From NCBI GenBank assembly GCA_024196135.1, contig JAMQCK010000322.1, positions 1 to 28,298 on the forward strand: DNA of 28,298 nt, read 5' to 3'. Position numbers and translations under genes: made by a program. Position 1 is the stretch's first letter. Every line of letters begins with the position of its first letter. Origin of the DNA: Pleurotus ostreatus/Saccharomyces cerevisiae fusant. Taxonomy: Eukaryota > Opisthokonta. Positions 9,201 to 17,969 of the stretch are shown in pieces. Under the pieces are notes generated by a model. That model was not told the DNA's origin. It ran no database searches and saw nothing but the letters and a program-made list of their open reading frames with translations.

Positions 9201-10075
9201 TGACGAGCGATGGGGAGCGGGAGAGTAGGGAGGGTGAACCGGGCGGGGGAAGGGGGGGGCGAGGGGGTGAAGCGAGTGGAGGGGGAGCGGAGGGGGGGGG
9301 AGAGGGAGGGAGGGTGAAGCGAGTGGAGGAGGCCGGCAGGGACGAGGGGCGACAAGGGAGTGGTGACGCCCCACCTGGCGTTGGGAAGGAGGGAAAGTGG
9401 GACGGTTGGGGGGATGGGAGGGGGCGTGAGTGATGCGGGCGGTGGGAGGGGGCAAGGTGGAAGGATGGCGGAGGCCTCTCCACCTCCAAAAAAAACCCCC
9501 TCCACAAAAAATCACCCTACAAATATAACGAGAGACAACCAAACTCACCCAAATACTCAACTTCACCCTCCGCCCGTTGACATCCATCTTGTGCACGCGA
9601 AAGTCGACGCCGATGGTCGCCGTGGCCTCGTCCTCGGGCAGCCACTGCTCGTCGGAGAAGCGGAGGAGGAGGGAGGATTTGCCTGGGTGGGGAGTGTTGG
9701 AAGGGTGGGATTGTTAGGATGTTTTGTGAGTTGAAGACGAGCAGGTTAGTCAGGATCATGGTTATTATACATAGGGGGTGGAGTTGACGAGCAGTTGGGG
9801 GGGGGGTAAGGGGGGCGGGGTGCGAGGGCGAGGGAGGTGTGGGGAGTGAGAAGGGGGGAGGAGGGGGTGCGAGGGATGGGGTAGGCGAGTGGGAGGAAGA
9901 GCGAGTGAGGTGGGGAGTGGGGGTTGAAGGAGGAGGAGGAGGCGACGAGCACCGAGAACAGACGATCAGCAGAGCTTCCTGCACGAGATCCGACGCACGC
10001 ACCGACGGACGAGTTCCCGATGAGCAGCAGCTTGACGTTCAGGGGCGTGTCCTGGGCGGTGGGTGCGGGCGGCAT
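6257..10075 (-). CDS. rab18: Rab18-type small GTPase, 221 aa, 8 exons
   Basis: Exons on the minus strand: 10003-10075, 9549-9682, 8979-9051, 8596-8641, 7902-7986, 7392-7493, 6665-6717 and 6257-6356; all phases close. The product is a Rab GTPase, a membrane-associated trafficking switch; Rab18 relatives act at ER and lipid-droplet membranes. Motifs: GNSSVGKS (20-27, P loop), Thr47 in ATIGVDF (switch I), DTAGQE (70-75), NKVD (128-131) and SAK (158-160). [14 protein letters not shown] and LLLRF favour the Rab18 subgroup. The protein ends GGCGC, a CXC double-geranylgeranylation signal, which supports the last-exon model. The least certain donor is AAG|GTGCGG after VREVFEK; a GTAAGG lies nearby. 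Introns of 308-674 nt are very long for this genome and filled with short repeats. The partial gene at 24-532 is its paralogue. Confidence 0.9.
6357..6664 (-). repeat. Purine-rich minisatellite in last Rab18 intron
   Basis: On the plus strand the intron contains repeated variants of GACGAAGGGCGGGGACGAGG and GGAGACGGAGGGAAGACG (about 6395-6530). The pattern is irregular, with units of about 18-24 bp. It leaves long stop-free frames on both strands that are artefacts of the repeat. Confidence 0.7.
7016..7160. repeat. Compound minisatellite in Rab18 intron 6
   Basis: Alternating units containing GCGCACTCGTACATACGAAG and GCGCACCCGGACGCACGAGG recur several times, with a block of about 80 bp appearing twice (near 7024-7070 and 7105-7150). 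It lies inside the 674-nt intron between exons 6 and 7 of the Rab18-type gene. Confidence 0.75.
8143..8220 (+). other. G-run tract with quadruplex potential in Rab18 intron 4
   Basis: The plus strand has more than eight runs of at least three G separated by 1-5 bases (for example GGAGGGGGAGGGGGAGGGAG). Similar tracts occur at 9236-9320 and 9795-9880 in introns 2 and 1. They lie on the template strand of the minus-strand gene, so the transcript carries C-rich tracts here. Confidence 0.6.
8330..8415 (+). repeat. 26-27-bp tandem repeat in Rab18 intron 4
   Basis: Two near-identical units containing ATGGAAGCGGGGACGGGGAA, followed by a diverged third copy (ATGGAAGTGGGGCCGAGGGA). It is intronic. 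Confidence 0.7.
8680..8790 (+). repeat. 25-bp tandem repeat in Rab18 intron 3
   Basis: Repeated GTTCGGTTAGTGATTCGT followed by a variable GCGTCTC/TCGTTTC tail, two full 25-bp units plus partial and degenerate flanking copies. It is intronic, between exons 3 and 4. Confidence 0.75.
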
Positions 10076-10302
10076 GGTGGGCGTGGTTGTGTGTGGTGAT
10101 CGAGGGCTTGGGGTGGTGGTGGCGGTAGTGGTGGTGGTGGTGGACGCTGCTAGTGATGGACGCTGCTGGTGATGAACGCTGGTGGACACTGCTGGTGGTG
10201 GTGGCGCTGATTGTATGCGTGAATGGATCGTCGATTATCGGAGGCGCGCTGTGGTGTAACGGATCGGGGGTGGGCGGATCGGGCGCCGGGAGAGGATGGC
10301 GG

Positions 10303-10365
10303 GCGGGTGAAAGGGCGCACGAGGCGGGTGAAAGGGCGCACGAGGCGGGTGAAAGGGCGGACGAG
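10303..10365 (+). repeat. 21-bp tandem repeat, 3 units
   Basis: Three units of GCGGGTGAAAGGGCGCACGA plus G, the last with one change (GGAC for GCAC). Confidence 0.9.
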
Positions 10366-10444
10366 GAAGACGAGCGCGGTGGCGGACGATGAGATGGAGG
10401 TAGTTGGTGCGAGGAAGGACGGAAGCAGACGGTAGGGCAGGCGA

Positions 10445-10548
10445 CGCGAAGCGGTCGGTAGGACAAGCGCGGCGAAGCGGTCGATGGAACGGACGCGGCG
10501 AAGCGGTCGGTGGAACAGGCGCGGCGAAGCGGTCGGTGGAACGGACGT
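10445..10548 (+). repeat. 26-bp tandem repeat, 4 units
   Basis: Four units built on GGCGAAGCGGTCGGTGGAAC with a variable six-base tail (AGGCGC, GGACGC, AAGCGC, GGACGT). Confidence 0.9.
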
Positions 10549-10831
10549 CGGTAAGCTCTCGGTCTCGGACACGGATGAGAGAGGCGCGCGTACGGAGGGC
10601 TGCAAGCGCGTCCGGATGGCTGCGAGGTCGGTCAATCGCGTGCGAGCACGGATGGGTCGACTGCACGCACGGTCGGATGAGAGGCAGGCGCGGTCGCTCG
10701 TTTGGATGTCAAGCACGTCTGACGATAGGGAGGTTTAGGTCAAAGTAGGACGACAAGAAGGATCACGGTCAGACAACAGTCAAGCACTTGCCAGACAGAC
10801 GCGCCCCCGCCGCGTGAGGGCAGCATGCGCA

Positions 10832-10839
10832 TTACGTCA
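10832..10839. promoter_or_regulatory. bZIP/CRE-like site TTACGTCA
   Basis: TTACGTCA is a typical binding site for ATF/CREB-type bZIP factors. It lies about 760 bp upstream of the Rab18 start. A single occurrence in 28 kb can arise by chance, and no function is shown. Confidence 0.2.
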
Positions 10840-10959
10840 TGCGGCGCGCGCCGTCATCGGTGATCGGGGGAGGTGGGGGTGGCGCGTCTGTGCGATAGCT
10901 TCTCGCGGTCATTGACGCGTCGAGGGAGTTGCTTGCCTGACTTGGGCTGACGCGCCACT

Positions 10960-12330
10960 AACCCGCGTTCTATGGTCCGTTGACTGTCTGCCCTCTGTCG
11001 CTTCCCGCTTCCATACTTCCTCCTGTGCCTTTAAATTTGCCTTTACCTTCCGCCCGACCACAACCACATTCGCTCTTCGCGTCCATGGCTCTCGTTTCCG
11101 CCACTCCTCCTACACCGCATCCAATACTACTACTTCTCTGCACTGGCGTCCGTTACGCGCGTCATATCCCGCCCCGCCACCTCCCCGCTTCGTCCCACAA
11201 CCGGGCGCAAGACACAGGTGCGTATATGCTCTTGTCCGCTTCGATCGCGCTGCTGCCTTCTCCTTGACCCTCCCACCCTCCTCGCCCGCGCGCTCGGCCC
11301 CGTCCTCGACCTCGCTTACGCCGTGAGGACTAATTGACCTTCTCTTTGTCCTCCTATTTCAGTCTACCGCTTCCCCGTTCTCCCCCTCTCTCCCCCCCTC
11401 TCTCCCCCTCTCCCCTCTCTCCCCCCCTCTCCCCCCCTCTCCCCTCTCTCCCCACCCCACCCCCCCTCTCTCTCCCCTTCCTCCACCCCGCCCCTTGCAA
11501 CCCCTACGCAAACCACGCTCCCCTACCCAAACCACGTTCCCATACCCAAACCACGCTCCCATCCCACCACTGGCGCGTCTGCTTGGTGGCCTCTCGCGGG
11601 CCTGCTTGTTGGCCTCTCGCGGGTCTGCTTATCAGCCTCTCGCGGGTCTGCTTGGTGACCTCTCGCGGGTCTGCTCGTTAGCCTCTCGCGGACATGCACG
11701 CGTCGAGGTCGATGGTCTGCTTGACGTCTGCCTGATGGTCTGCTTGACGTCTGCCTGATGGTCTGCTTGACGCGCTGCTTGATGCCTGCCTGATGCTTGC
11801 CTGACGCGCTGCGTGCCCGCGTCCTATAGTCCATCGACTGACCCGCATCCTATAGTCCGTTGCCTGACCCGCGTCCTATAGTCCATTCCATCGACTAACT
11901 GCTCACTTGTTCTTGTCCTGAACGTCCCGCTTTCAGCCCTCCTCCGCGTCCCTTTCCCTCCGCCCGACCAAAGCCACGGTCCTCTTTACGTCGCTTGGCC
12001 TCGACATGGGCATACTTGTCCTGCATCTCCTTACCTACCCTTGTCCTGCGCCGCCCTCAATGCTACTATCTTAACCTGCGCCACCTTCGCTGTCACTATT
12101 TCCCGAAACCGACGTCCGTCGTGCGCGTCAGAACCCGCGTCGCTGCCTCGCCGCTAGTTCGAATGACCGGCCGCAATCTGCGGTGCATATATGCTCTTGT
12201 CACCTTTGGTCGTGCCGCTACCTTCTTCTCCTCCGCCTTCCCAACCTTCCCGACCCGCGGGTAACCCTCGTGCCCGCGCGCACGGACCGCTCTCCAGGTC
12301 GCTCGCGCCGCGACTGATGCAAGGTCACAT
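10960..12330. repeat. Decayed tandem duplication, two copies about 0.9 kb apart
   Basis: Segments of about 10960-11340 and about 11840-12330 share collinear matches. ACCCGCGTTCTATGGTCCGT aligns with ACCCGCGTCCTATAGTCC; CCGCCCGACCACAACCAC (11050) with CCGCCCGACCAAAGCCAC (11960); and GCGTATATGCTCTTGTC (11220) with GCATATATGCTCTTGTC (12185). Both continue into a CT-rich block and GCCCGCGCGC. The sequence between matches has diverged, and the array at 11580-11820 has grown between the copies. Confidence 0.55.
11580..11694 (+). repeat. 23-bp tandem repeat, 5 units
   Basis: Five 23-bp units of the form TGCTTNNTNNCCTCTCGCGG plus three bases. It is followed by a second, related 23-bp array (GATGGTCTGCTTGACGTCTG plus three bases) to about 11815, and by a 26-bp repeat with CCTATAGTCC at 11820-11890. 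Confidence 0.9.
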
Positions 12331-12749
12331 TATCCTCCTTCTCTTCCTTCCTACCCCGACTCCCTAGTCTCTTTCCTCTACCCCTTGATCTCTCCCAGAC
12401 TCCGTCTCCTCCTCTTCTCCTCTTCTCGTCGATCCTGCGCCCTTTCTTGCCCTTCCTTCCCCCCCCCCCGACTCAACCCCCCCTTTCCTCTTCTCCTTCA
12501 TTTTACGTCCTCTCCTTCATTTTACGCCCTCTCCTTCTCCCTCCTTTCCTCTTCTCCCTCCCTTTCCTTCTCCCTCCCTTTCCTTCTCCCTCCCTTGCGC
12601 CATCACGCGCTTCCGCTGTTGGCCACTTCAGGTTGTCCTGCGATGGACACACTGGCGGGCGCATAGAGGGAGACAGATGCGGGCGCATAGAGGGAGACGA
12701 GCGCGGACGAGCGCACGTAGGCAGACGAGCGCGGACTAGCCCATACAAT

Positions 12750-12803
12750 CAGACGAGCGCACCTGTCCAGACGAGCGCACCTGTCCAGACGAGCGCACCT
12801 GTC
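12750..12803 (+). repeat. 18-bp tandem repeat, 3 units
   Basis: Three exact copies of CAGACGAGCGCACCTGTC, followed by a degenerate fourth. Confidence 0.9.
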
Positions 12804-12833
12804 CAAATGAGTGCGGACGAGCCCACGCAACTC

Positions 12834-12940
12834 ACCCCCCACAGAAGAGCACTCACCTCCAACAGAAGAGCACTCACCCCCCACAGAAGAGCACTCACCT
12901 CCCACAGAAGGGCACACACCTCCCACAGAAGAGCACACAT
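12834..12940 (+). repeat. 21-bp tandem repeat, about 5 units
   Basis: Units of the form CTCCCACAGAAGAGCACTCA plus C, five times with scattered substitutions. Confidence 0.85.
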
Positions 12941-12995
12941 CATGTCTCTCGAACGCCCACGGCTGCCAACCCCATCCCCACGCGCGTCCCTGAGC

Positions 12996-13163
12996 CTTTT
13001 CGATGGGCGTCCTTGACCCTATTCGACGCGGGTCCCTGAGCCCTTTTGGCATGCGTCCTCGAGATTTTCGGCGTGCGTCCTCGAGACTTTTCGATGTGCA
13101 TCCTCGAGACTTTTCGACGTGCGTCCTCGACCCTATTCGATGGGCGTCCTCGGCCCTATTTGG
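12996..13163 (+). repeat. 24-bp tandem repeat, about 7 degenerate units
   Basis: Units around TTTTCGATGTGCATCCTCGA plus GAC, alternating with CCCTATTCGA variants. It is more diverged than its neighbours. Confidence 0.75.
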
Positions 13164-13331
13164 CGTGCCTCTTTCAACGTTTCGTGCCTTAGAGTCTCAC
13201 TCTTTTGCTATACGACGGACTCACTCTTTTTGTGCACGACTATCACTCATCTCGCGCTTAGGAGCAGCGCCCCCTTCGCCTCTTGGCTCACAAGCGCCAA
13301 GTCCGGCCCGCACACCGACCTACCGACCCTG

Positions 13332-13478
13332 GCTCCTCGCACGCCGACGTTAGCTCCTCGCACACCGACGTTAGCTCCTCGCACACCGACGTTAGCTCCT
13401 CGCACACCGACCGTAGCTCATCGCACACCGACCGTAGCTCATCGCACACCGACCGTAGCTCCTCGCACACCGACCGTA
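13332..13478 (+). repeat. 21-bp tandem repeat, 7 units
   Basis: Seven units of GCTCCTCGCACACCGACGTT plus A. Two point variants (GACGTTA or GACCGTA, CTCC or CTCA) are shared by adjacent units, which shows unit-by-unit spread. A (TTCC)n microsatellite of about ten units follows at 13519-13557. Confidence 0.92.
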
Positions 13479-13789
13479 GCTCCTCTGCGCAGTACCCCCT
13501 CCTCGCCTGAATAGCCAACTTCCTTCCTTCCTTCCTTCCTTCCTTCCTTCCTTCCGTCCCTCTTTCCCTCGCAGCCCGCCCGCAACAGTCCTTCCATCGC
13601 ATCGCGCTACCCGCCACTCGCCAGCACCTGCTTTCCTCGTGCCAGCACCCTGCTTTCCTCCTCGTGATAAGTCCCTTCTTCCTTCGTCGTGTGGCCATCC
13701 TCCCTTCGTCGTGCGGCTGACCACCCTTCGTCGCGCCTCCATCCTCCCTTCGTCGTGCGGCCGACCTCTCTTCGTCGCGCCAACACCCT

Positions 13790-13875
13790 GCTTTCCTCGT
13801 CGTGATAACTCCCTGCTTTCCTCGTCGTGATAACTCCCTGCTTTCCTCGTCGTGATAACTCCCTTCTTTCTTCGT
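13790..13875 (+). repeat. 25-bp tandem repeat, about 3.5 units
   Basis: CTGCTTTCCTCGTCGTGATA plus ACTCC, repeated. Related TTCGTCGTGCGG motifs extend upstream to about 13670 in a looser form. Confidence 0.85.
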
Positions 13876-13920
13876 CGTGCGGCCTCTGCAGGCGTGCAAG
13901 CCCTCCCTGCCCTCACCTCA

Positions 13921-14035
13921 GTACAAGCCCTCACACCGCACGCGTACAAGCGCTCGCACCACCTGCGTACAGGCCCTCGCACCGCACGCGTACAGGCCCT
14001 CAAACGGCACGCGTACAAGCGCTCCCCTCGCAGGG
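13921..14035 (+). repeat. 23-bp tandem repeat, 4-5 units
   Basis: Units of GTACAAGCCCTCACACCGCA plus CGC. It is followed directly by a 26-27-bp array with GCAGTCGCTGCTCCGGCTGA (about 14065-14180) and then a CTACCCGGCGCG array (about 14235-14330). Confidence 0.88.
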
Positions 14036-14369
14036 TATTTTCCTCTCTCAGTCTGGCCCGCAGTGCAGTCGCTGCTTAAGCTGAGCGGTGCAGTCACTGC
14101 TCCGGCTGAGCGATGGAGTCGCTGCTCCGCTGAGCGGCGGAGGCGCTGCTCCGGCTGAACAGTGCAGTCGCTGCTCCCCGAAGGGTCCTCCCCAGCGGGT
14201 CCGCAACGGCTTCCCGGCGACCTGGCGCGTCCTCGAAGGCTACTCAGCGCGTCCTCAGCGGCTACCCGGCGCGTCCGCAACAGCTACCCGGCGCGAAGCA
14301 AATGAAGACGGCTGCCCGGCGCGAAGCAAATGAAGACGGCGACGCCTCGATCTCTGCAGGAGGGTGACG

Positions 14370-14606
14370 TTCCAACCGACGCGCCGCGAAAGCGACATTC
14401 CACGCGACGCGAGAGGGGGCGACGTCCAGACCGGTGCGATAGGGGGCGACATTCCAGACCGACGCGAGGGGGGGGGACATACAGACCGGCGCGAGAGGGG
14501 GCGACATCCAGACCGGCGCGCCGCGAGGGCGACGTCCAGACCGACGCGAGAGGGCGACGTCCAGACCGCGCGAGAGGGGGGGACGTCTAGTCCGCGCGAT
14601 AGGGGG
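14370..14606 (+). repeat. About 27-bp tandem repeat, 8-9 units
   Basis: Variants of GACGCGAGAGGGGGCGACGT followed by CCAGACC, with length variation in the G run. Confidence 0.85.
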
Positions 14607-15117
14607 GACCCGACGTGAGGGTAGCGAAGGTCGGCGGTGCAGTCCCCAATCAGCCGTGCAGGATCCCAGCAGTCCCCGTTCAGCAATCGCACTCTCGACG
14701 GTGCTGGACCTGCGCTGATTCCCCCTCCCTCCCCGTCACCTCCAGTATCGCTTCGCCCAACGCTACGTTCGCCCACCGTCTACTCCATTCTCTTTCCCAC
14801 CCTCTCCTCCTCTCTCCGTTCCCACCTCTTCCCTCACCCTCTCCTTCTCGCTCCCACCCTCACCATCTCCTTCTCGCTCCCACCCTCTCCTTCTCACTCC
14901 GACCCTCACCTTCTCGCTCCGACCCCCAACCTCACGCTCTGGCTCTCCCCGGTCGCTGTACGATGTTTTATTTGGCCTGAGCCTTTGACGGGCACTGGAA
15001 GGCGAGGCTCTGGCGGCGACTGGCGACTGCAAGAGGAAGCGCTGGTGACTGGAAGAGGAAGCGCTGGCGGTGACAGGAAGGCGAGAGACGGTGCTCCGAC
15101 GACGACTGGGGGCCGGA

Positions 15118-15183
15118 GCGCGGTGGACTAGATAACGAAGCGCGGTGGACTGGAAAACGAAGCGCGGTGGACTGGAAAACGGA
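15118..15183 (+). repeat. 22-bp tandem repeat, 3 units
   Basis: GCGCGGTGGACTGGAAAACG plus AA, three units and a partial fourth. Confidence 0.9.
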
Positions 15184-15446
15184 GCGCGAAGGACTGGCAC
15201 ACGACGTTGGTGATATCGTCCTGGTATATGAGTCTGCGGCATCGTCCAAATGGGTGTCCCTGGTGACATCGTCCAGCTGTACAGCCTGGCCGACATCATC
15301 CGAATGGGTGCCCGTGGTGATATCTTCCAGCTATACGACGCACAATATCGACGCCACCGGATGCCCCGTGCGATGGTGAATTGGCCGGCTTTTCAAGTTC
15401 TTCCTGCGCCGCGACGTCTTGCGCCTGGCCTTTTCGTGCGCTCTTG

Positions 15447-15560
15447 CGCCCGACCGTATACGACGTTCTGCGCCCGACCCTATTCGACGTCTTGCGCCCG
15501 ACTATATTCGACGTTCTGCGCCCGACCCTATTCGACGTTCTGCGCCCGACCTTTTTGTGC
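15447..15560 (+). repeat. 24-bp tandem repeat, 4-5 units
   Basis: CGCCCGACCCTATTCGACGT plus TCTG, four full units and a decayed fifth. Confidence 0.92.
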
Positions 15561-15682
15561 GCCCTGAGCCGTTAGCTCGTAAGCGCCCTGGGCTATTAGC
15601 TTATCACCACCACGATGTTACAGTACCATCACCTCTCCGATTCACGCATAGCGGGCTTCTGGGACGAGAGCGCCGGGACTGG

Positions 15683-15882
15683 GATGCTCGATGGGAATGG
15701 CTCGCTGAACGGAACGGCTCGCTCGACGGAACGGCTCGCTCGACGAGAATGGCTTGCTCGACGGAACGGCTTGCTCGACGGAACGGCTCGCTCGACGAGA
15801 ATGGCTCGCTCGACGGAATGGCTCGCTCGACGAGACTGGCTCGCTCGACGAGAACGGCTCGCTCGACGTCAACGGTCCGCCG
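15683..15882 (+). repeat. 15-bp tandem repeat, about 13 units
   Basis: GGCTCGCTCGACGGA and GGCTCGCTCGACGAGAAT variants in head-to-tail order. Both the ACGGA and the ACGAGAA forms occur several times. Confidence 0.9.
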
Positions 15883-15937
15883 AGGCGGGGGTCCGTGCTG
15901 GTCGACGGGATGGCGGAGGAGACTCCGCTCGCAGGCC

Positions 15938-16070
15938 ATGCAGGTACGACGAGCCTGTCATGCAGGTACGATGAGCAGGCCATGCAGGTACGACGAGCCT
16001 GCCATGCAGGTACGATGAGCCTGCCATGCAGGTACGACGAGCCTGCCGTGCAGGTATGACGAGCCTGCTC
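15938..16070 (+). repeat. 22-bp tandem repeat, 6 units
   Basis: CATGCAGGTACGACGAGCCT plus GC, six units. Some carry GATGAG for GACGAG. An independent 22-bp array (GGCTGTGGAATCTGGCGAGG plus AA, three units) follows at about 16328-16393. Confidence 0.9.
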
Positions 16071-16578
16071 GCGTTCGTTCACTGCGAGTGTCGGTCACGA
16101 CAGAAACAACGAAGAAGCGCCTGGTACTAGCCCGCAGCTCTGGTCCGACTTTTCGCCCGCACCCCCACACCCACGCAGGCCTCTCCCACACCCCCGCAGA
16201 CCTCTCCCAGCCCACCCGCACGCCGAATCCATTGTATCGAGGCGGCCGAGGATCTGCATCGAGGCGAAGAGTGCGCGGAGAGAAGGGAAATGCGAGGGAG
16301 ATGGGGAGAACTCGGCGTGTAAAGACTCGGCTGTGGAATCTGGCGAGGAAGGCTGTGGAATCTGGCGAGGAAGGCTGTGGAATATGGCGAGGAAGGGAGG
16401 GCACACCCATGGATACCGTACCTCGATCCGAGCTCGCCTTCGTATTTGTTCGCGTGCCACGAAGATTGGATACTACAATTCAATACATTGACTGCTTTCT
16501 TTCTTTATCTTTCCATCTCCTTCCTCCTCCTCTCCTCCCTCCTCCTCCTCCTGCTCCCTCTCCTTCCTCCTCCTCCCC

Positions 16579-16690
16579 CTCCTCCTACCCCAACCACCCC
16601 CTCACCTCCTCATCCTCCCCCTCCTCCTAACCCAACCACTGCCTCGCCCTCCTCCTACCCCAACCACCCCCTCACCTCCTCGTCCTCCAA
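16579..16690 (-). repeat. 68-bp direct duplication over the PNC1 stop region
   Basis: The segment containing the last codons and stop of the nicotinamidase gene (plus strand CTCCTACCCCAACCACCCCC, at about 16651) recurs about 68 bp further on (about 16583), in the 3' flank. The copies are nearly identical over about 40 bp. Confidence 0.7.
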
Positions 16691-17969
16691 CCCCCTCACT
16701 TTCACGCCCTTGCTCTCCAGCTCCTCCTCCAACGCGGCAAGCTTGTCGGGCGATGGGTCGACGGCGCGGGTGGCGTCGCGCACCAAGATGACGTCGAGTC
16801 CTGGATTTCGTGTCAATTTATAGCTGAGTAGGTGGTTTGCCCTTGCGAGCTATGCAAGTGGTTTGCCCTTGCGAACAATACAAGTGGCTTGCCCTTGCGA
16901 GCAATACGAGTGGTTTGCCCTTGCGAGCTATACAAGTCGTGAGCCGCGCACCTTCCGCGCGGGCGTCCAGCGCACTCGCCCGCACACAGTAGTCGTACGC
17001 GAGGCCGACGACGTAGACGTGCGTTATGCCCTTCTCCCCATCTGTCTCTCCGTGCTCGCCTCCAGCTCTCTCTCCGTGCTCGCCTCCAGCTGTCTCTCCG
17101 TGCTCGCCTTCAGCTCTCTCTCCGTGCTCGCCTCCAGCTCGCACCTCCTTCAACACCCCAGCGAGACCCGAATCCTCCACCCGCAGCGGATCGTAGAACG
17201 CGGAGTACATCTCGACGCGCTGGTCGGTGCCTTTATCCAATACCAGATCCACCTTGGTCGTATCAAGGTTGGCGACCAGGTCGGCTCCGGGGGTGTGCTG
17301 GACGCAGTGGGTGGGCCAGAGGCGGGTGGTGTACGCCCGTTGGGTCGAGTGGGAGGGGTCCTTAGCGAGGTCTCCTGGGTCCTCAGCAAGGTCTTCCGGG
17401 TCTCCCGGGTCTTTAACGAGGTCTTCCGGGTGCACGATCTCCACCTCATCCGTGAACGCCTTCTTTCCCTATTCTCCTTTAGCATCCCGTTGGACATCAA
17501 AAGCAAAAGGAACGTACCGAATGATTCTCCGCGAACGAGATGTGATTCCGTGGATGCCAGTCCCGGGTCGCTACCCTGTAGACGAAAGCGGGGCGCGCGA
17601 GGAGGTCGTTTATGGTGGGGATGATGTCGCGGCCGCCGGGGACGGCGAGGGCGCCGTTGGGTATGTCTGGGGAGGATGTGTGGTCAGCTTGCTGGGTCGA
17701 AAAGAAAGAATGGATACAGGGCAAGGTCCATGGTGCGACATTGCAGAGGAGATGGGAACTATTCCCTCGACATTGAGGACGAGACAGTGAGGACGAGACA
17801 GGATCTTCCTTTGCTAGAAGAAGGAAGACCATTCCTTGCGAGTCCTTGATGGCCTCGGGAAATGGAGAAGAAGACGAGAAGCGCGCCACTCACCACCATC
17901 CCCCGGACAGAAGTCGTTTTGCATGTCAATCACGAGCAGCGCGGGGCGGAAGGGGGCGGGTGGGGGCAT
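16655..17969 (-). CDS. PNC1: Nicotinamidase (isochorismatase-like hydrolase), 295 aa, 4 exons
   Basis: Exons 17894-17969, 17518-17666, 16952-17468 and 16655-16800 (minus strand); all phases close. The enzyme hydrolyses nicotinamide to nicotinic acid and ammonia in the NAD+ salvage pathway. Active-site residues are in place: Asp15 in VIDMQNDF, Lys154 in LDKG and Cys236 in GLAYDYCV form the catalytic triad. Asp61 and His63 in DWHPRNHISF and His129 in WPTHCVQ are the usual metal ligands. At 295 aa it is about 70-80 residues longer than typical fungal nicotinamidases (about 216-220). The excess lies in an acidic repeat at about 91-115 (DPGDPEDLAEDPGDLAKD) and in four 8-residue AGGEHGER-type repeats at about 186-218, between the catalytic Lys and Cys. 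The last intron (16801-16951) is also a tandem array. The ATG at 17969 starts right before the conserved N-terminal strand. Confidence 0.93.
16832..16935 (+). repeat. 26-bp tandem repeat inside PNC1 intron 3, 4 units
   Basis: GTGGTTTGCCCTTGCGAGCA followed by six variable bases, four full units of exactly 26 bp. They make up most of the 151-nt last intron. The intron would be close to 50 nt without them. Confidence 0.92.
17043..17138 (-). repeat. 24-bp coding repeat in PNC1 exon 3, 4 units
   Basis: Four 24-bp units (plus strand TGTCTCTCCGTGCTCGCCTC plus CAGC) encode the 8-residue AGGEHGER/T insertions. The exact multiple of three preserves the frame into the catalytic-Cys motif. Confidence 0.92.

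Larger units (their letters stand above)
10076..16654. other. 6.6-kb gene-poor region: minisatellite patchwork
   Basis: No protein family or RNA is recognisable here on either strand. The stretch is a succession of short tandem arrays, each with a different unit (15-27 bp), separated by CT-rich tracts (11360-11500, 12330-12600, 14720-14950, 16500-16700) and unique GC-rich sequence. The numerous open frames come from stop-free repeats and change frame at array borders. The clearest arrays are listed separately. Confidence 0.75.

Noticed and set aside
13332..13478. CRISPR-like appearance of the regular arrays
   Set aside because: The units are contiguous tandem repeats without unique spacers and the DNA is eukaryotic.
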